DNA of 64,000 nucleotides from Parafannyhessea umbonata (GCF_900105025.1 NZ_LT629759.1:1364001-1428000), one strand, 5' to 3'. Positions 28,730 to 40,062 are shown, numbered from the stretch's first letter. A program made the numbers and translations. Notes: a model not told the origin generated them from the letters alone.

Positions 28730-29605
28730 ATGCCCGCCATCAAAGCAAGGGCGTTCGTTCGGCGCCTGAAGGACCGCATCGCGCTCAACCGGCGGGCGTT
28801 CGTGCTCTACTCCGTGCTCCGCGCACTCGTGCTCGTCGTCCTCGTCCGCTGCGTCCTCACGGGCAGGTGGGAGGGCGTCGCGCTCAGTGCGCTGTCGCTC
28901 GTGCTGTTCCTCGTTCCCGCGTTCGTGGAGGACCTCGCCCACGTACAGATCCCGGGGCTGTTCCAGGCCATCATCTTCTCGTTCATATTCGCGGCAGAGA
29001 TCCTGGGCGAGATCGACCACTACTATGTGCTCGTTCCCGGGTGGGACACGGTACTGCACACCATGAACGGCTTCCTGTGCGCCGCGATCGGCTTCTCCCT
29101 CGTCGACCTGCTCAACCGCTCGAGCAGGCCCATCAGCCTCTCCCCGCTCTACGTAGCGATCGTCGCGTTCTGCTTCTCGATGACCGTCGGCGTTCTGTGG
29201 GAGTTCATCGAGTTTGGCTTTGACACCTTCTTCGGCCTCGACATGCAGAAGGACAGCTTCGTCACGGCCATCTCGTCCGTCGCGCTCGACCCCACAAACC
29301 AGGGGCGACGCGTCGCGATCGACCGCATCGTGCGCACGACGGTCACGACGGCCGGCGGTGCCACGACCACCTTCTCCGGATACCTCGACATCGGCCTCAT
29401 CGACACCATGAAGGATCTTCTCGTCAACTTCGTCGGCGCGCTCGCGTTCTCCATCGTCGGCTACCTCAGCCTCAGACGCGGCGAGAGCGGTAACTGGGCC
29501 GCGGGCCTCCACGTGACGCCCCTGTCAGAAGACCAGTACGAGAAGAGCGAGAAGTGCCTGGACAGCATCGCTGCCGACAGGCGTCGCAGGCGCAAGAGGT
29601 CGTAG
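28730..29605 (+). CDS. Polytopic membrane protein of unknown function
   Basis: The 291-residue product has about seven hydrophobic segments, including VLYSVLRALVLVVLVRCVL, ALSLVLFLVPAFVEDL, FQAIIFSFIFAAEILGEI and VAIVAFCFSMTVGVLWEFIEF. Conserved-looking polar residues occur within or next to the membrane: DHYY, DTVLHTMNGF and EFIEFGFD. The overall pattern resembles the DUF2238/YjdF-like membrane proteins. GGGAGGG precedes the ATG at 28730. It follows the CyuA-like gene by 34 bp and ends with a basic tail (RRRRRKRS). No transported substrate or enzymatic role is evident. Confidence 0.75.
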   Translation: MPAIKARAFVRRLKDRIALNRRAFVLYSVLRALVLVVLVRCVLTGRWEGVALSALSLVLFLVPAFVEDLAHVQIPGLFQAIIFSFIFAAEILGEIDHYYVLVPGWDTVLHTMNGFLCAAIGFSLVDLLNRSSRPISLSPLYVAIVAFCFSMTVGVLWEFIEFGFDTFFGLDMQKDSFVTAISSVALDPTNQGRRVAIDRIVRTTVTTAGGATTTFSGYLDIGLIDTMKDLLVNFVGALAFSIVGYLSLRRGESGNWAAGLHVTPLSEDQYEKSEKCLDSIAADRRRRRKRS

Positions 29606-29635
29606 CCCGCGTCCCCCTCGCCCTTACGCACGGGG

Positions 29636-30007
29636 CTACTCCACGACCCTGTATCCTGCCTTGCGTACCGCCGCCGCATACGCGTCCGCGTCGGCGGGCG
29701 TCTTGCTCATCACGCGCGCGGTCCCCTTCTTCAGGTCCACCCTCGCCCACGTGCCAGGGAGCGAGTCAAGCGCCCCCTCGACGCTCTGGCGGCATCCCTC
29801 GCAGCGCATGCCGGCTATCCGCAGGTCCATGTGATACGGGTAATGGGACTCGTCCATGTCCTCAACGCGCCTAGGCCGCGGACGCGCGCCCTTCTCGCAT
29901 GCGCCGCCCCCGCAGCAGTCCCGCCTTCCCGTGAACACCTGCAGGGCATGGCGCGCCGCAAGTACAAATCCCACGGCCACGACCGCCACTATCACTATGT
30001 TTGCCAT
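29636..30007 (-). CDS. Membrane-anchored Cys-rich protein with heavy-metal-associated domain
   Basis: This 123-residue protein joins two modules: an N-terminal membrane segment (IVIVAVVAVGFVLAARHAL) followed by a Cys cluster DCCGGGACEKG, which resembles small FeoB-associated membrane proteins, and a C-terminal HMA domain whose metal site GMRCEGC lies near residue 66. HMA domains bind copper or other soft metals and pass them to transporters. An operator-like element (30028-30045) shared with feoB and feoA lies 21 bp upstream, so iron regulation is likely. It stands alone, convergent with 28730. The fusion of an FeoB-associated type N-terminus to an HMA domain is unusual. Confidence 0.83.
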   Translation of the reverse strand: MANIVIVAVVAVGFVLAARHALQVFTGRRDCCGGGACEKGARPRPRRVEDMDESHYPYHMDLRIAGMRCEGCRQSVEGALDSLPGTWARVDLKKGTARVMSKTPADADAYAAAVRKAGYRVVE

Positions 30008-30027
30008 CTTGTCCTCCAGACGCCTAA

Positions 30028-30045
30028 GTTAACCATTACTAACTA
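30028..30045 (-). promoter_or_regulatory. Putative iron-regulon operator, HMA gene
   Basis: GTTAACCATTACTAACTA lies 21 bp upstream of the 29636-30007 gene. It shares GTTARCC and TAACT half-sites with elements upstream of feoB, the 56046 feoA and the 47837 Cys-rich gene, resembling DtxR/IdeR-type operators. Confidence 0.55.
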
Positions 30046-30087
30046 TAGCGTCCAGACGAGCCGGTGCAAGCGTGGGGGGCGCAAGAG

Positions 30088-30627
30088 CTAGAAGCCCTCG
30101 TCCTCTATCAGGTGCGCGCGGTCATCCGCCGCAGTCGTCGCGAGCTCGTCGCAGCGCTCGTTCAGCTCGGTGCCGGCATGCCCCTTCACCCACACGAACG
30201 TGACGTCGTGCGGCCCCTTCGCCTTCAGCAGGCGCTTCCACAGGTCGGGGTTCTTCACCGGCTGCTTCGAGGCGTTCTTCCAGCCGCGCTTCTGCCAGCC
30301 CGCCACCCAGTTCTTGTTGAACGCGTTCACCACGTACTGCGAGTCAGAGTGCACCTCCACGGAGCATGGCCGCTTGAGCGCCTCGAGCGCCGCTATCACG
30401 CCCATGAGCTCCATGCGGTTGTTCGTGGTCTTGCGGTATCCCTGGCTCAGCTCCAGCCTGTGCTCCGCACCCGCGGGGTCCGTGTACAGAAGTACGGCTC
30501 CGTAGCCGCCGGGTCCGGGGTTTCCCCTGCTCGAGCCGTCCGTCCACACCACAACCCGCATCTGCCTCGCAGGTGCCTTCCTCACGGCACCCGGGTTCTG
30601 CCTCACGAAGTCGTCAAAGCTCGCCAC
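30088..30627 (-). CDS. rnhA: Ribonuclease HI
   Basis: RNase HI cuts RNA in RNA/DNA hybrids. The 179-residue product has an N-terminal extension of about 24 residues, then the catalytic core VWTDGSSRGNPGPGGYG with the first Asp, NNRMELMGVIAAL with the Glu, EVHSDSQYVVN with the second Asp, and the basic handle WKNASKQPVKNPDLWKRL, then VKGHAG and ERCDELA with the last Asp. It starts with a GTG that overlaps the polA stop by one base (TAGTG), a classic coupled arrangement, so it is translated from the polA message. Confidence 0.95.
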   Translation of the reverse strand: MASFDDFVRQNPGAVRKAPARQMRVVVWTDGSSRGNPGPGGYGAVLLYTDPAGAEHRLELSQGYRKTTNNRMELMGVIAALEALKRPCSVEVHSDSQYVVNAFNKNWVAGWQKRGWKNASKQPVKNPDLWKRLLKAKGPHDVTFVWVKGHAGTELNERCDELATTAADDRAHLIEDEGF

Positions 30628-33338
30628 TACTTCGCCTCCGCCCAGTTCTTGCCGTAGCTCACGTCCGCCAGCAGCGGCACGCGCAGCTTCGCCACGCCCT
30701 GCATGGTGTCGCGCACCAGCTCGGAAAGCGCGTCGATCTCGTCCTTTGGCACCTCGAAGTCAAGCTCGTCGTGGATCTGCAGCACGAGCTTGCTCTTAAG
30801 CCCCTCCTCGCGCAGGCGCGACGGAACGCGGGTCATGGCGATCTTGATGATGTCCGCCGCCGTGCCCTGCATGGGGTGGTTCATGGCCGTGCGCTCCGCG
30901 AACGAGCGAAGCTGGAAGTTCCTGCTGTTGATGTCCTTGATGTGGCGCTTGCGACCGTACATGGTGATGGCATAGCCGTTCTTGCGCGCGAAGGCGATGC
31001 TCTGGTCAAGGTACGCACGGACCCCGGGGTACGCCTCGAAGTAGCGGTCGATCATCTCCTGGGCCTCGGCCCTGGGAATCTTGAGCGAGGACGCCAGGCC
31101 GTATGCCTGCTGGCCATACACGATGCCAAAGTTCACGGCCTTCGCACGGCTCCTCAGCTGCGGGGTCACCTCCTCAACCGGCACGCCAAACACGCGCGCC
31201 GCCGTGGCGCGGTGGAAGTCCGCACCCTCGTTGAACGCTGCGACCAGGTGCTCGTCGCCCGAGAGGTGCGCAAGCAGCCTCAGCTCGATCTGCGAGTAGT
31301 CGCAGGCCAGAAACACGCAGTCCTCCGGCACGGTGAACGCCGTCCTCACGCGGTGGCCCAGCTCGGAGCGGGTCGGGATGTTCTGGAGGTTCGGGTCGGA
31401 GCTCGAGAGCCTGCCCGTCGCGGCGACCGTCTGGTTCAGCGTGGTGTGGATGCGCCCGTCCCTTCGGATGAGCTGCGGCAGCGCGTCCAGGTACGTGTTC
31501 TTGATCTTCGCGCGCTCGCGGTAGTCCAGCACCTCGCGCACGTACTTGCTCGCCTCGTAGCCGCCTTCCGCAAAGCCCTCGATCACCTTCGCGTTCGTGG
31601 AGTAGAACCCCTTGCGCGTCTTCTTCAGGCCCTGCGTCGGCAGTCCCCACACGTCAAACAGCACATGGCTCAGCTGCTGCGGCGAGTCGATGTTGAAGTC
31701 CTCCCCCGCCGCTGCGTGGATCTCCGCCACCATGCGGCCGATCTCCGCGCCAAGGGCGTCGGACTGCTCGCGCAGACGCTCCGGGTCCGCATGCAGACCC
31801 GTGCGCTCCATCTCAAGCAGCACCAGAAGCAGCGGCATCTCCACCTTGCGGAACAGCCCGTCCGAGCCGTCCTTCTCCAAAAGCTCCGCCAGGCGCGGCA
31901 TCAGCGCAAGCGCCGCCACGGCCTCGATCGCGGCTGCGGGCGCGTCGTCCGTAGCCTCCGGCAGCGTGCCGCCCAGCACCCTCGGGTTCTGGTACAGCTC
32001 CTCTACCGAGAAGTGCCCGCTGTCCGAGTCGAGCAGGTATCCGGCAACGCCGCAGTCAAACAGCCCCGCGGCGTCCATGTCCTTTGGCGCGACGAGCGCC
32101 TCCTCCGCCGAATCCATGGGGCACACCTCGTGGAGAAGGGCCTTCACGTCGCCCGCGGCCAGGCGCCCCTCGCGCGCGAGCCTTGCGAGGGCGGACGTCG
32201 CCGCGTCGCCCGCGAACCTCAGGAGGTCCTCCGCCGTCGCGACCCACAGCACGGTTGGCGTTTCGTCAAAGAGCGCCGTCTGCTGGCCCCTCTTCGCATC
32301 CGGGCGCTCGAGCGCCGCCGCGACCCACGAACCGTCCGCGACCGCGGCGTCCAGGCACTTCTCGGCGGCGTCGCCGGAAAGCGGCTCCGGAAGCGCAAGC
32401 GAGGGCGCGGCCTGCTCCTGCGGCACGTCGTAGCCGCCCAGGCGCACGAGGCGCTGCGTCATGCCCGTGAAGCCCAGGGCGGAAAACGCCTTCGCGACCT
32501 CGGCGGGGTCGAACGTGGGGAACTTCGCGTCCGCGAGGCTCACGTCAAGAGGCGCGTCCGTGCGGATCGTCGCGACCTTGCGGCTCAGCAGCGCGTCATC
32601 CACGTGTGCGCGCAGGTTCTCGCCCATCTTGCCCTTGACCTCGTCCGCGTGCGCGATCACGTTGTCCAGGCTTCCATACTGCACGATGAGGGCCGCCGCC
32701 TTCTTGGGGCCGATGCCGGGTACGCCGGGGATGTTGTCGGACGTGTCGCCCTTAAGCCCATAGAAGTCCGGCACGAGCTTTGGCGTGACGCCGTGATAGA
32801 GGTCGTCCACGCTCTCCGGCGTCATGATCGACACGTCGGAGACGCCCTTCTTCGTGGCGACGATCCGCACGTGGTCCGTCGCGAGCTGGTACATGTCGCG
32901 GTCGCCCGTGAAGAGCAGCATGTCGTAGCCCTCTGCCTCGCCGCGGTGCGCGAGGGTGCCCAGGATGTCGTCGCCCTCCCAGCCCTCAAGCTCCACCACG
33001 GGCACGTCCAGCGCGCGCAGCAGGTCCTTGACCATGGGAAACTGCTCGTGGAGCGAAGGGTCCATCGGCGGACGCTGCGCTTTGTACTGCGGCAGCATAT
33101 CAATCCTGACCTGCGGCTTTCCCTTGTCGAACGCGCAGATCACGCCATCGGGCGAGAAGGACTCCACAAGCTTGATGAACATGTTGAAGAAGCCGAAGAG
33201 GGCGTTGGTGGCGCGGCCGTCCGGCGCCGTCATGGGTTGGCGGATCGCGTGGAACGCGCGGTGCATGAGCGAGTTTCCGTCGATGACGGCGATGGTCCTT
33301 CTGGGGTGGTCCTGCGTTGCGGCCAAAGTATCTGCCAT
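30627..33338 (-). CDS. polA: DNA polymerase I without proofreading residues
   Basis: PolA fills gaps in repair and removes Okazaki primers. The 903-residue protein has an N-terminal 5'-3' exonuclease/FEN domain (VIDGNSLMHRAFH, GWEGDDILGTLA, LKGDTSDNIPGVPGIGPKKA), a middle region and a C-terminal family A polymerase (SQIELRLLAHLSGD, RAKAVNFGIVYG, QIHDELDFEVP). The middle region lacks the DxE and DxxxD carboxylates of a 3'-5' exonuclease, so proofreading is probably absent, as in other Actinobacteria and Bacillus. AAGGAG precedes the ATG at 33338. Its stop overlaps the rnhA start by one base. Confidence 0.96.
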   Translation of the reverse strand: MADTLAATQDHPRRTIAVIDGNSLMHRAFHAIRQPMTAPDGRATNALFGFFNMFIKLVESFSPDGVICAFDKGKPQVRIDMLPQYKAQRPPMDPSLHEQFPMVKDLLRALDVPVVELEGWEGDDILGTLAHRGEAEGYDMLLFTGDRDMYQLATDHVRIVATKKGVSDVSIMTPESVDDLYHGVTPKLVPDFYGLKGDTSDNIPGVPGIGPKKAAALIVQYGSLDNVIAHADEVKGKMGENLRAHVDDALLSRKVATIRTDAPLDVSLADAKFPTFDPAEVAKAFSALGFTGMTQRLVRLGGYDVPQEQAAPSLALPEPLSGDAAEKCLDAAVADGSWVAAALERPDAKRGQQTALFDETPTVLWVATAEDLLRFAGDAATSALARLAREGRLAAGDVKALLHEVCPMDSAEEALVAPKDMDAAGLFDCGVAGYLLDSDSGHFSVEELYQNPRVLGGTLPEATDDAPAAAIEAVAALALMPRLAELLEKDGSDGLFRKVEMPLLLVLLEMERTGLHADPERLREQSDALGAEIGRMVAEIHAAAGEDFNIDSPQQLSHVLFDVWGLPTQGLKKTRKGFYSTNAKVIEGFAEGGYEASKYVREVLDYRERAKIKNTYLDALPQLIRRDGRIHTTLNQTVAATGRLSSSDPNLQNIPTRSELGHRVRTAFTVPEDCVFLACDYSQIELRLLAHLSGDEHLVAAFNEGADFHRATAARVFGVPVEEVTPQLRSRAKAVNFGIVYGQQAYGLASSLKIPRAEAQEMIDRYFEAYPGVRAYLDQSIAFARKNGYAITMYGRKRHIKDINSRNFQLRSFAERTAMNHPMQGTAADIIKIAMTRVPSRLREEGLKSKLVLQIHDELDFEVPKDEIDALSELVRDTMQGVAKLRVPLLADVSYGKNWAEAK

Positions 33339-33469
33339 GGGGTCTCCTTGCCGGTTGTGGTTCGTATCGATTGTAGCCGCACGACCGGACGCCAATGGCG
33401 CCGGGAGCGCGACCGCACGAAGGCCCGACACGCGGCAGCGACGGGTGGCGCCACGCGCGCCCGCGCCCG

Positions 33470-34045
33470 CTAGCCCAGAAGCGCCTTCACGCCGATTGCG
33501 ATGAGCACGAGCCCGCCTGCGACCTCCGCGCGGTCGCCCAGCAGGTGGCCGAGCCTGCGGCCGATGGCGAGCGCCGCCAGGCAGCAGAGCGCGGTCGTGA
33601 GGGCGATCGTCCCCGCCGCAAACGCCAGGTTCACGCCGTGGGCGCGCAGGCTCACGCCCACGGCGAACGCGTCTATGGCCGTGGCGACGGACTGGAACAA
33701 AAGCTGCGCCAGCGTGAGGCGCTTGCCCCTGACGCACGCGTCGTGCGCCTCGACCTCGTCCGGGTGCCGAAGCGCGAGCGCGCCCTCGCGCACCATGTTG
33801 CCGCCGATCACGCCCAGGATCACGAGGGTGACGATGCCCGCGTACGCCTCTATCAGGCTGGCGGCAAGGCCTCCCAGGAAGTAGCCCAGAAGCGGCATCA
33901 GCCCCTGGAACGCGCCAAAGAACAGCGGCTGGAGCAGCAGTCGCGAGCGCCTCTCGTCGCAATAGACGAACGTGTTCGATATGGTGACGGCGAAGGCGTC
34001 GGCGGAAAGCGCAAGGCCGATGACCACAACTTCGATGGGGCTCAC
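33470..34045 (-). CDS. mntP: MntP-type manganese efflux pump
   Basis: MntP exports excess Mn2+. The 191-residue product has six hydrophobic segments in two halves, each with a conserved Asp in a membrane helix: LALSADAFAVTI and SVATAIDAFAVGVSL, the hallmark of the MntP (DUF204) family. The GTG at 34045 is chosen because GGAGG lies 7 bases upstream and it starts directly at the first helix; a frame to 34123 has a hydrophilic leader. I looked for a Mn riboswitch upstream and did not see one. The neighbour 34205 gene is divergent. Confidence 0.92.
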   Translation of the reverse strand: MSPIEVVVIGLALSADAFAVTISNTFVYCDERRSRLLLQPLFFGAFQGLMPLLGYFLGGLAASLIEAYAGIVTLVILGVIGGNMVREGALALRHPDEVEAHDACVRGKRLTLAQLLFQSVATAIDAFAVGVSLRAHGVNLAFAAGTIALTTALCCLAALAIGRRLGHLLGDRAEVAGGLVLIAIGVKALLG

Positions 34046-34204
34046 GGGCGACCTCCAGTCGGGAAAGACGCGTTCAGGCAGTTCGTCTGCAAAACGTCTA
34101 CTGTACACAACCTCGGCGCCCATGTGGCCAAGTTAGTGCCGATGGTGGCAAAATCGTGTAATCTAAACACGTTGACTACAAGATCCGCGTTTTCGGGAGC
34201 GCCC

Positions 34205-35134
34205 ATGCCTGCTCTGATAACCCATCACCTCTTTGGCGAGAAGTCCGCGGCCCTCCTGCCCGAGGGCATCATCCGCAACCAGGAGGAGCTCCTGGCCTTC
34301 ATCCTTGGCAACCAGGGTCCGGACCCGTTCTTCACGCGCTTCTCGACCACACCCGAGAACGCCTCCGCCTGCCACCGGCTGGCACACCTCATGCACGAGC
34401 GCAAGGTCGTCGGCGCGCTCATGGCGCTGCGCGACGGCGTGGCGCACCTGCCCGAGGCGGACAAGGGGATCGGCCGCAGCTTCACGCTGGGCCTGCTTGG
34501 ACACTACCTGCTCGACAGCAGGGCCCATCCGTTCATATACGCCCAGCAGTACGCGATCTGCGGCGCGGGCGTAGGGCTGGAGCACAGGGGCAGCGAGGTC
34601 CACGCCATCATCGAGAGCGACATCGACACGTGGATGCTGTGGAGCATGCGCCACCAGACGGTGCGCGACACGCCCACGGCAAGCCTCCTGACGCGCACGG
34701 AGCGGATCGACCGCGTGGCGGGGGCGCTCTTCTCGCAGCTGGCGCTCCAGACGTTCGACATCAAGCTCAACCCGGAACAGTACGCCGGCGCGACACGCGA
34801 CTACGCGACGCTGTATCGCGCCATCGAGCCCGTGGGATCCAGGAAGAGCGCGGCCGTCGTCGCAATCGAGCACCTGTTCAGCTCGTACGGCATGGCGGAG
34901 TCCATGGCGCACCGCGTGAGCACCTCGGACGACTGCGCGTCCGCGAACCTCCGGCACCTCCCGTGGAGCGACCCTGCGACCGGCGAGGTCCGCGACGAGA
35001 GCTTCCCCGACCTGTTCTTTGGCGCCCTGGACCAGTGGGCGGACGTCGCGCAGACCTACGTGCGCGGCGACGAGCAGCTGCTGCGCGCCGCGGTGGGAAA
35101 CCGCAACTACAACGGCATGCCGACCCAGGACTAG
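34205..35134 (+). CDS. Zinc-dependent phospholipase C-like protein
   Basis: This 309-residue protein matches the PF00882-type zinc-dependent phospholipase C/S1-P1 fold: an N-terminal THHLFGEKS, then HRLAHLMHERK, GLLGHYLLDSRAHP with a His/Asp pair, and EVHAIIESDID. These His and Asp residues are the expected zinc ligands. No signal peptide is visible, so it is probably cytoplasmic, and phospholipase activity is unproven; family members in Coriobacteria and Clostridia are mostly uncharacterised. It is divergent from mntP and convergent with the antiporter gene (31 bp apart). Confidence 0.82.
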   Translation: MPALITHHLFGEKSAALLPEGIIRNQEELLAFILGNQGPDPFFTRFSTTPENASACHRLAHLMHERKVVGALMALRDGVAHLPEADKGIGRSFTLGLLGHYLLDSRAHPFIYAQQYAICGAGVGLEHRGSEVHAIIESDIDTWMLWSMRHQTVRDTPTASLLTRTERIDRVAGALFSQLALQTFDIKLNPEQYAGATRDYATLYRAIEPVGSRKSAAVVAIEHLFSSYGMAESMAHRVSTSDDCASANLRHLPWSDPATGEVRDESFPDLFFGALDQWADVAQTYVRGDEQLLRAAVGNRNYNGMPTQD

Positions 35135-35165
35135 CCCAGGACCCGGACGCGCCTCGGAGCCGGAC

Positions 35166-36647
35166 CTAGGAGCGGGCCTCGCCCCGGTCTGCCGCGTCCT
35201 TCTCGCCCGCGGCGCGCTCGTCACGCGGGACGCAGGCGCGGCATGCGTCCTGGGGACGGTGCTCCCCGTGGGGATGGTGGAGCCCGTGCTCGTGCGGGTG
35301 GGCGAAATACTCGGCGGACGAGAAGCGCCGGCCCTCGCGATGGACGCTCCGCCTGACGTCGTGGAACGCCTGCTGGCGCTCGTGGAACGTGTCGAGGTGG
35401 TCGTGCAGAACCTGCTCGAGCGGGGCCTCGTGGCGCGCGATCTGGTGGGCGGCGCTCGCCGGCGCCACCTCCTCGACCACGCGGACGAACGACGTGATCG
35501 TGGGAACGATGAGCACGGTAAGCGCCGCCGACGTGACGAGGACGGACGCGGCCGTGGCGGAGAGCAGACCGCCGTCGCGCGCGAGCGACGTGATGGCCAC
35601 GATGAGCGGAAGCGCCATGGTGCAGTACGCCGACGTCGAGAAGACCTCGTGCCAGTCCATGTCGCGGGTGGACGGGTCCGCCTTGAGCGACGCCGCGACC
35701 ACGAACCCGCGGACGACGACGAGCGCGAGGATGAACCCCAGGAGCAGCGGCAGGTCTCGCGTCGCGGCGGCGAGGTCGAGGCTTGCGCCGGAGACGACGA
35801 AGAACACCGGCTGGAAGAAGCTGTTGGATATGACGTCGATCTTCTGCTCCAGGGGCTCGCTGCCGTTGGGGAAGAGCGCCCTCAGGATGAAGCCGGCCGC
35901 GAAGGCGCCGAGCGCCGCATCGAACTGGAACACCGTCGTCGCGAACAGCAGGAACACCAGAAGAAGGACGACGAGCCTCATGAGGGGCTGGCTGGAGCTG
36001 CCGGCGTTTTCCACCAGGAAGCGGCGGAAGCGGCGGCCGCCGTCGCGCACCTTCGAGGACAGCAGGTAGACGGCCAGGCACACGAGCACGAAGGCCAAGA
36101 GCAGCGCCCCGGTGCGCGCAAGCGAGCGCGAGGACAGGAGGAACGCCATGGCGAGGACGGGCAGAATCTCGCCCAGCGATCCGTAGACGTCGACGGCCTT
36201 GCCCACGCGCGTGCCCTGGAGGCGACGGTCGTGCATGATGGGCGCAAGCGTGCCGTACGCGGTGGTCGTCATGCAGATGGCGAGCGCCACCCACGACGAC
36301 TGGCCGAACCCGAGCCTCGAGAAGACGAGCGCCACGACGGCGAATCCCAGGCCGAGCGACACCAGCCACGAGCCGGCGGCATGGGCGCCCGTGCGTCCCA
36401 GCAGGTCGCGGGTGTCGATCTCGTAGCCGGCCTTCAGGAAGAGGAAGCCCATGCCGAGGTCGGCGATGAGCTTCACCGGATCGAGGTCGGGGTTTATGCC
36501 GGCCAGCCCGAACTTTCCGCAGATGGCGCCGCCGAACACGAGGAACACGACCTCGGGCACCGCGCGGCCCGGGACGAGGCTCGCCACGAACGGCGACGCC
36601 ACGGTCACCAGGAGGATGGTCACAAGAGAGTAGTAGATTTCCGCCAC
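35166..36647 (-). CDS. CPA2-type cation/proton antiporter with His-rich tail
   Basis: This 493-residue membrane protein has about 12 hydrophobic segments of the KefB/NhaP-like Na+(K+)/H+ exchanger fold, including FGGAICGKFGLAGI, GMGFLFLKAGYEID and VSGASLDLAAATRD. The C-terminal 80 residues are soluble and rich in His (HERQQAFHD, HPHEHGLHHPHGEHRP), which suggests metal binding. The GTG at 36647 was chosen because GGGGAG lies 9 bases upstream and the first helix begins immediately; a longer frame to 36923 is unlikely. No TrkA-N domain is present. A hairpin at 36668 separates it from the upstream small gene. Confidence 0.83.
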   Translation of the reverse strand: MAEIYYSLVTILLVTVASPFVASLVPGRAVPEVVFLVFGGAICGKFGLAGINPDLDPVKLIADLGMGFLFLKAGYEIDTRDLLGRTGAHAAGSWLVSLGLGFAVVALVFSRLGFGQSSWVALAICMTTTAYGTLAPIMHDRRLQGTRVGKAVDVYGSLGEILPVLAMAFLLSSRSLARTGALLLAFVLVCLAVYLLSSKVRDGGRRFRRFLVENAGSSSQPLMRLVVLLLVFLLFATTVFQFDAALGAFAAGFILRALFPNGSEPLEQKIDVISNSFFQPVFFVVSGASLDLAAATRDLPLLLGFILALVVVRGFVVAASLKADPSTRDMDWHEVFSTSAYCTMALPLIVAITSLARDGGLLSATAASVLVTSAALTVLIVPTITSFVRVVEEVAPASAAHQIARHEAPLEQVLHDHLDTFHERQQAFHDVRRSVHREGRRFSSAEYFAHPHEHGLHHPHGEHRPQDACRACVPRDERAAGEKDAADRGEARS

Positions 36648-36667
36648 GACGGGACTCCCCACAGGAA

Positions 36668-36693
36668 GGCCCCTCGCGCAAGCGCAAGGGGCC
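36668..36693 (-). terminator. Stem-loop between the 70-residue gene and the antiporter
   Basis: GGCCCCT (36668-36674) pairs with AGGGGCC (36687-36693), with an inner GCGC stem. On the minus strand it is followed by TTCCTGT. It would end the 36803-37015 transcript just before the antiporter ribosome site. Confidence 0.55.
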
Positions 36694-36802
36694 ACGGCTC
36701 CAATTTCATTCTGGAAGGATAGCGCCAGGCCGGACGTCGCGACGAAACTCTGGCAAACCCACAGACGACGGCACCCAAACGGTAACGTGGCGGGCGCCGG
36801 AC

Positions 36803-37015
36803 CTATAGCCAGGCGGCGTCGTCGCTCTCGTGCTCTTCCTCCTTCGGACGCGGGAACCTCAGGGTCCTGGAGACGGACTCGAGCTTGCCCTCCTCGTTCA
36901 GCTCGCCGAGCTCCTCGAGCCACGTGTGCGGCCTCTCGCGCCTGAACTCAACGGTCTTCTCGTCGTCGTCCAACCATGCCAAGACACGACCGAAACGCTT
37001 CTCGGATTCCTCCAT
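36803..37015 (-). CDS. Small acidic protein of unknown function
   Basis: A 70-residue frame preceded by AAGGGGTGA about 8 bases upstream of the ATG. It is strongly charged (EESEKRFG, LDDDEKTVEFRRERPHTW, PRPKEEEHESDD) with no membrane segment or Cys. A hairpin follows 110 bp downstream. Base and codon use match neighbours and the ribosome site is good, so I consider it a real gene. No family was recognised. Confidence 0.65.
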   Translation of the reverse strand: MEESEKRFGRVLAWLDDDEKTVEFRRERPHTWLEELGELNEEGKLESVSRTLRFPRPKEEEHESDDAAWL

Positions 37016-37228
37016 AGCGAATCACCCCTTGCCCTCTTGACTGCGTACGCCACGATTGTAGGGATGGCGGGACAGCTTGGGCTCGCCATGAATTTACTGT
37101 GAACCGAATTGATGCCCTTTTGTAGCAAATCCGTAATTTTATGCATTTTAGACTGCACTTCTTGCAATCCCGCGAAGCGAATGGGGGTGGACCTTTCGCG
37201 ACCGCCAGCGCGCAGAGCCCGCGTCGTG

Positions 37229-39490
<2,262 letters not shown>

Positions 39491-39517
39491 TCACGGCACG
39501 CGCCGCCGGGGCGGAAA

Positions 39518-39531
39518 GCCGCAAAAGCGGC
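39518..39531 (-). terminator. Short hairpin between the Nudix gene and ligA
   Basis: GCCGC-AAAA-GCGGC (39518-39531) lies 22 bp after the Nudix stop; on the minus strand the loop is TTTT and TTTCC follows. A weak terminator or processing site. Confidence 0.35.
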
Positions 39532-39552
39532 ACGCGCCCGTGCGCGCCGCCC

Positions 39553-40062
39553 CTATGCCAGGCCCACGGACTCCAGGTGATGCCGCACGAACCATTGCGC
39601 AAGAGAGCCGTCCGGCATGCGCCCCAGCACGTCCGCGACGGGTACCCACCTCAGGCGGTCCACCTCGCCGGGGTTCGCGCGGGCCTCCGCTCCCGTCGCG
39701 CGGCACACGAAGTTCGCCATCAGCGTGTTCGAGGGCTCGTAGAACCTGCTCGCGTTGAACTCCACGGAGTCCAGCTCAAGCCCCGTCTCCTCCAGCACCT
39801 CGCGCCGCACGGTCGACTCCAGGTCCTCCCCGCGCGCGACGTAGCCTGCCACCAGGATTCCGTGCTTTCCGTACTGGTCGATGGTCAGGATGCGCTTGCC
39901 GTCCGGATGGTACACGATCATGCTGCACCCCACGCTGAAGCCGGGGTAGCGCCACGCGCCGCAGGTAGGGCACCACGGCTCCGGTCCGTCCTCCGGCTGC
40001 TCCCTTAGCACGAGCCTCGTCCCGCACACGTGGCAGAACGCCGGGTCGCTCGCGTATTCCAT
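39553..40062 (-). CDS. NudC-like zinc-ribbon Nudix hydrolase
   Basis: This 169-residue Nudix protein has an N-terminal zinc ribbon with two Cys pairs (CHVCG and CPTCG) and the Nudix box GEDLESTVRREVLEETGLEL near residue 78. Zinc ribbon plus Nudix box resembles the catalytic half of NADH pyrophosphatase NudC, but the N-terminal NUDIX-like domain of full-length NudC is missing and the SQPWPFPxS motif is not seen, so the nucleotide substrate is open. The ATG at 40062 has GGGAGGG upstream. An upstream frame to 40149 is not supported. It is the first of the pair with ligA (101 bp apart). Confidence 0.83.
   Translation of the reverse strand: MEYASDPAFCHVCGTRLVLREQPEDGPEPWCPTCGAWRYPGFSVGCSMIVYHPDGKRILTIDQYGKHGILVAGYVARGEDLESTVRREVLEETGLELDSVEFNASRFYEPSNTLMANFVCRATGAEARANPGEVDRLRWVPVADVLGRMPDGSLAQWFVRHHLESVGLA

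Noticed and set aside
30573-33473. A plus-strand frame of about 966 codons across polA
   Set aside because: It is antisense to polA and rnhA, which have full sets of conserved motifs; the translation is Arg/Val/His-rich with no recognisable domain.
34046-34204. yybP-ykoY manganese riboswitch upstream of mntP
   Set aside because: I looked for the conserved stems and Gly-rich loops of this riboswitch and did not see them in the 150 bp leader.
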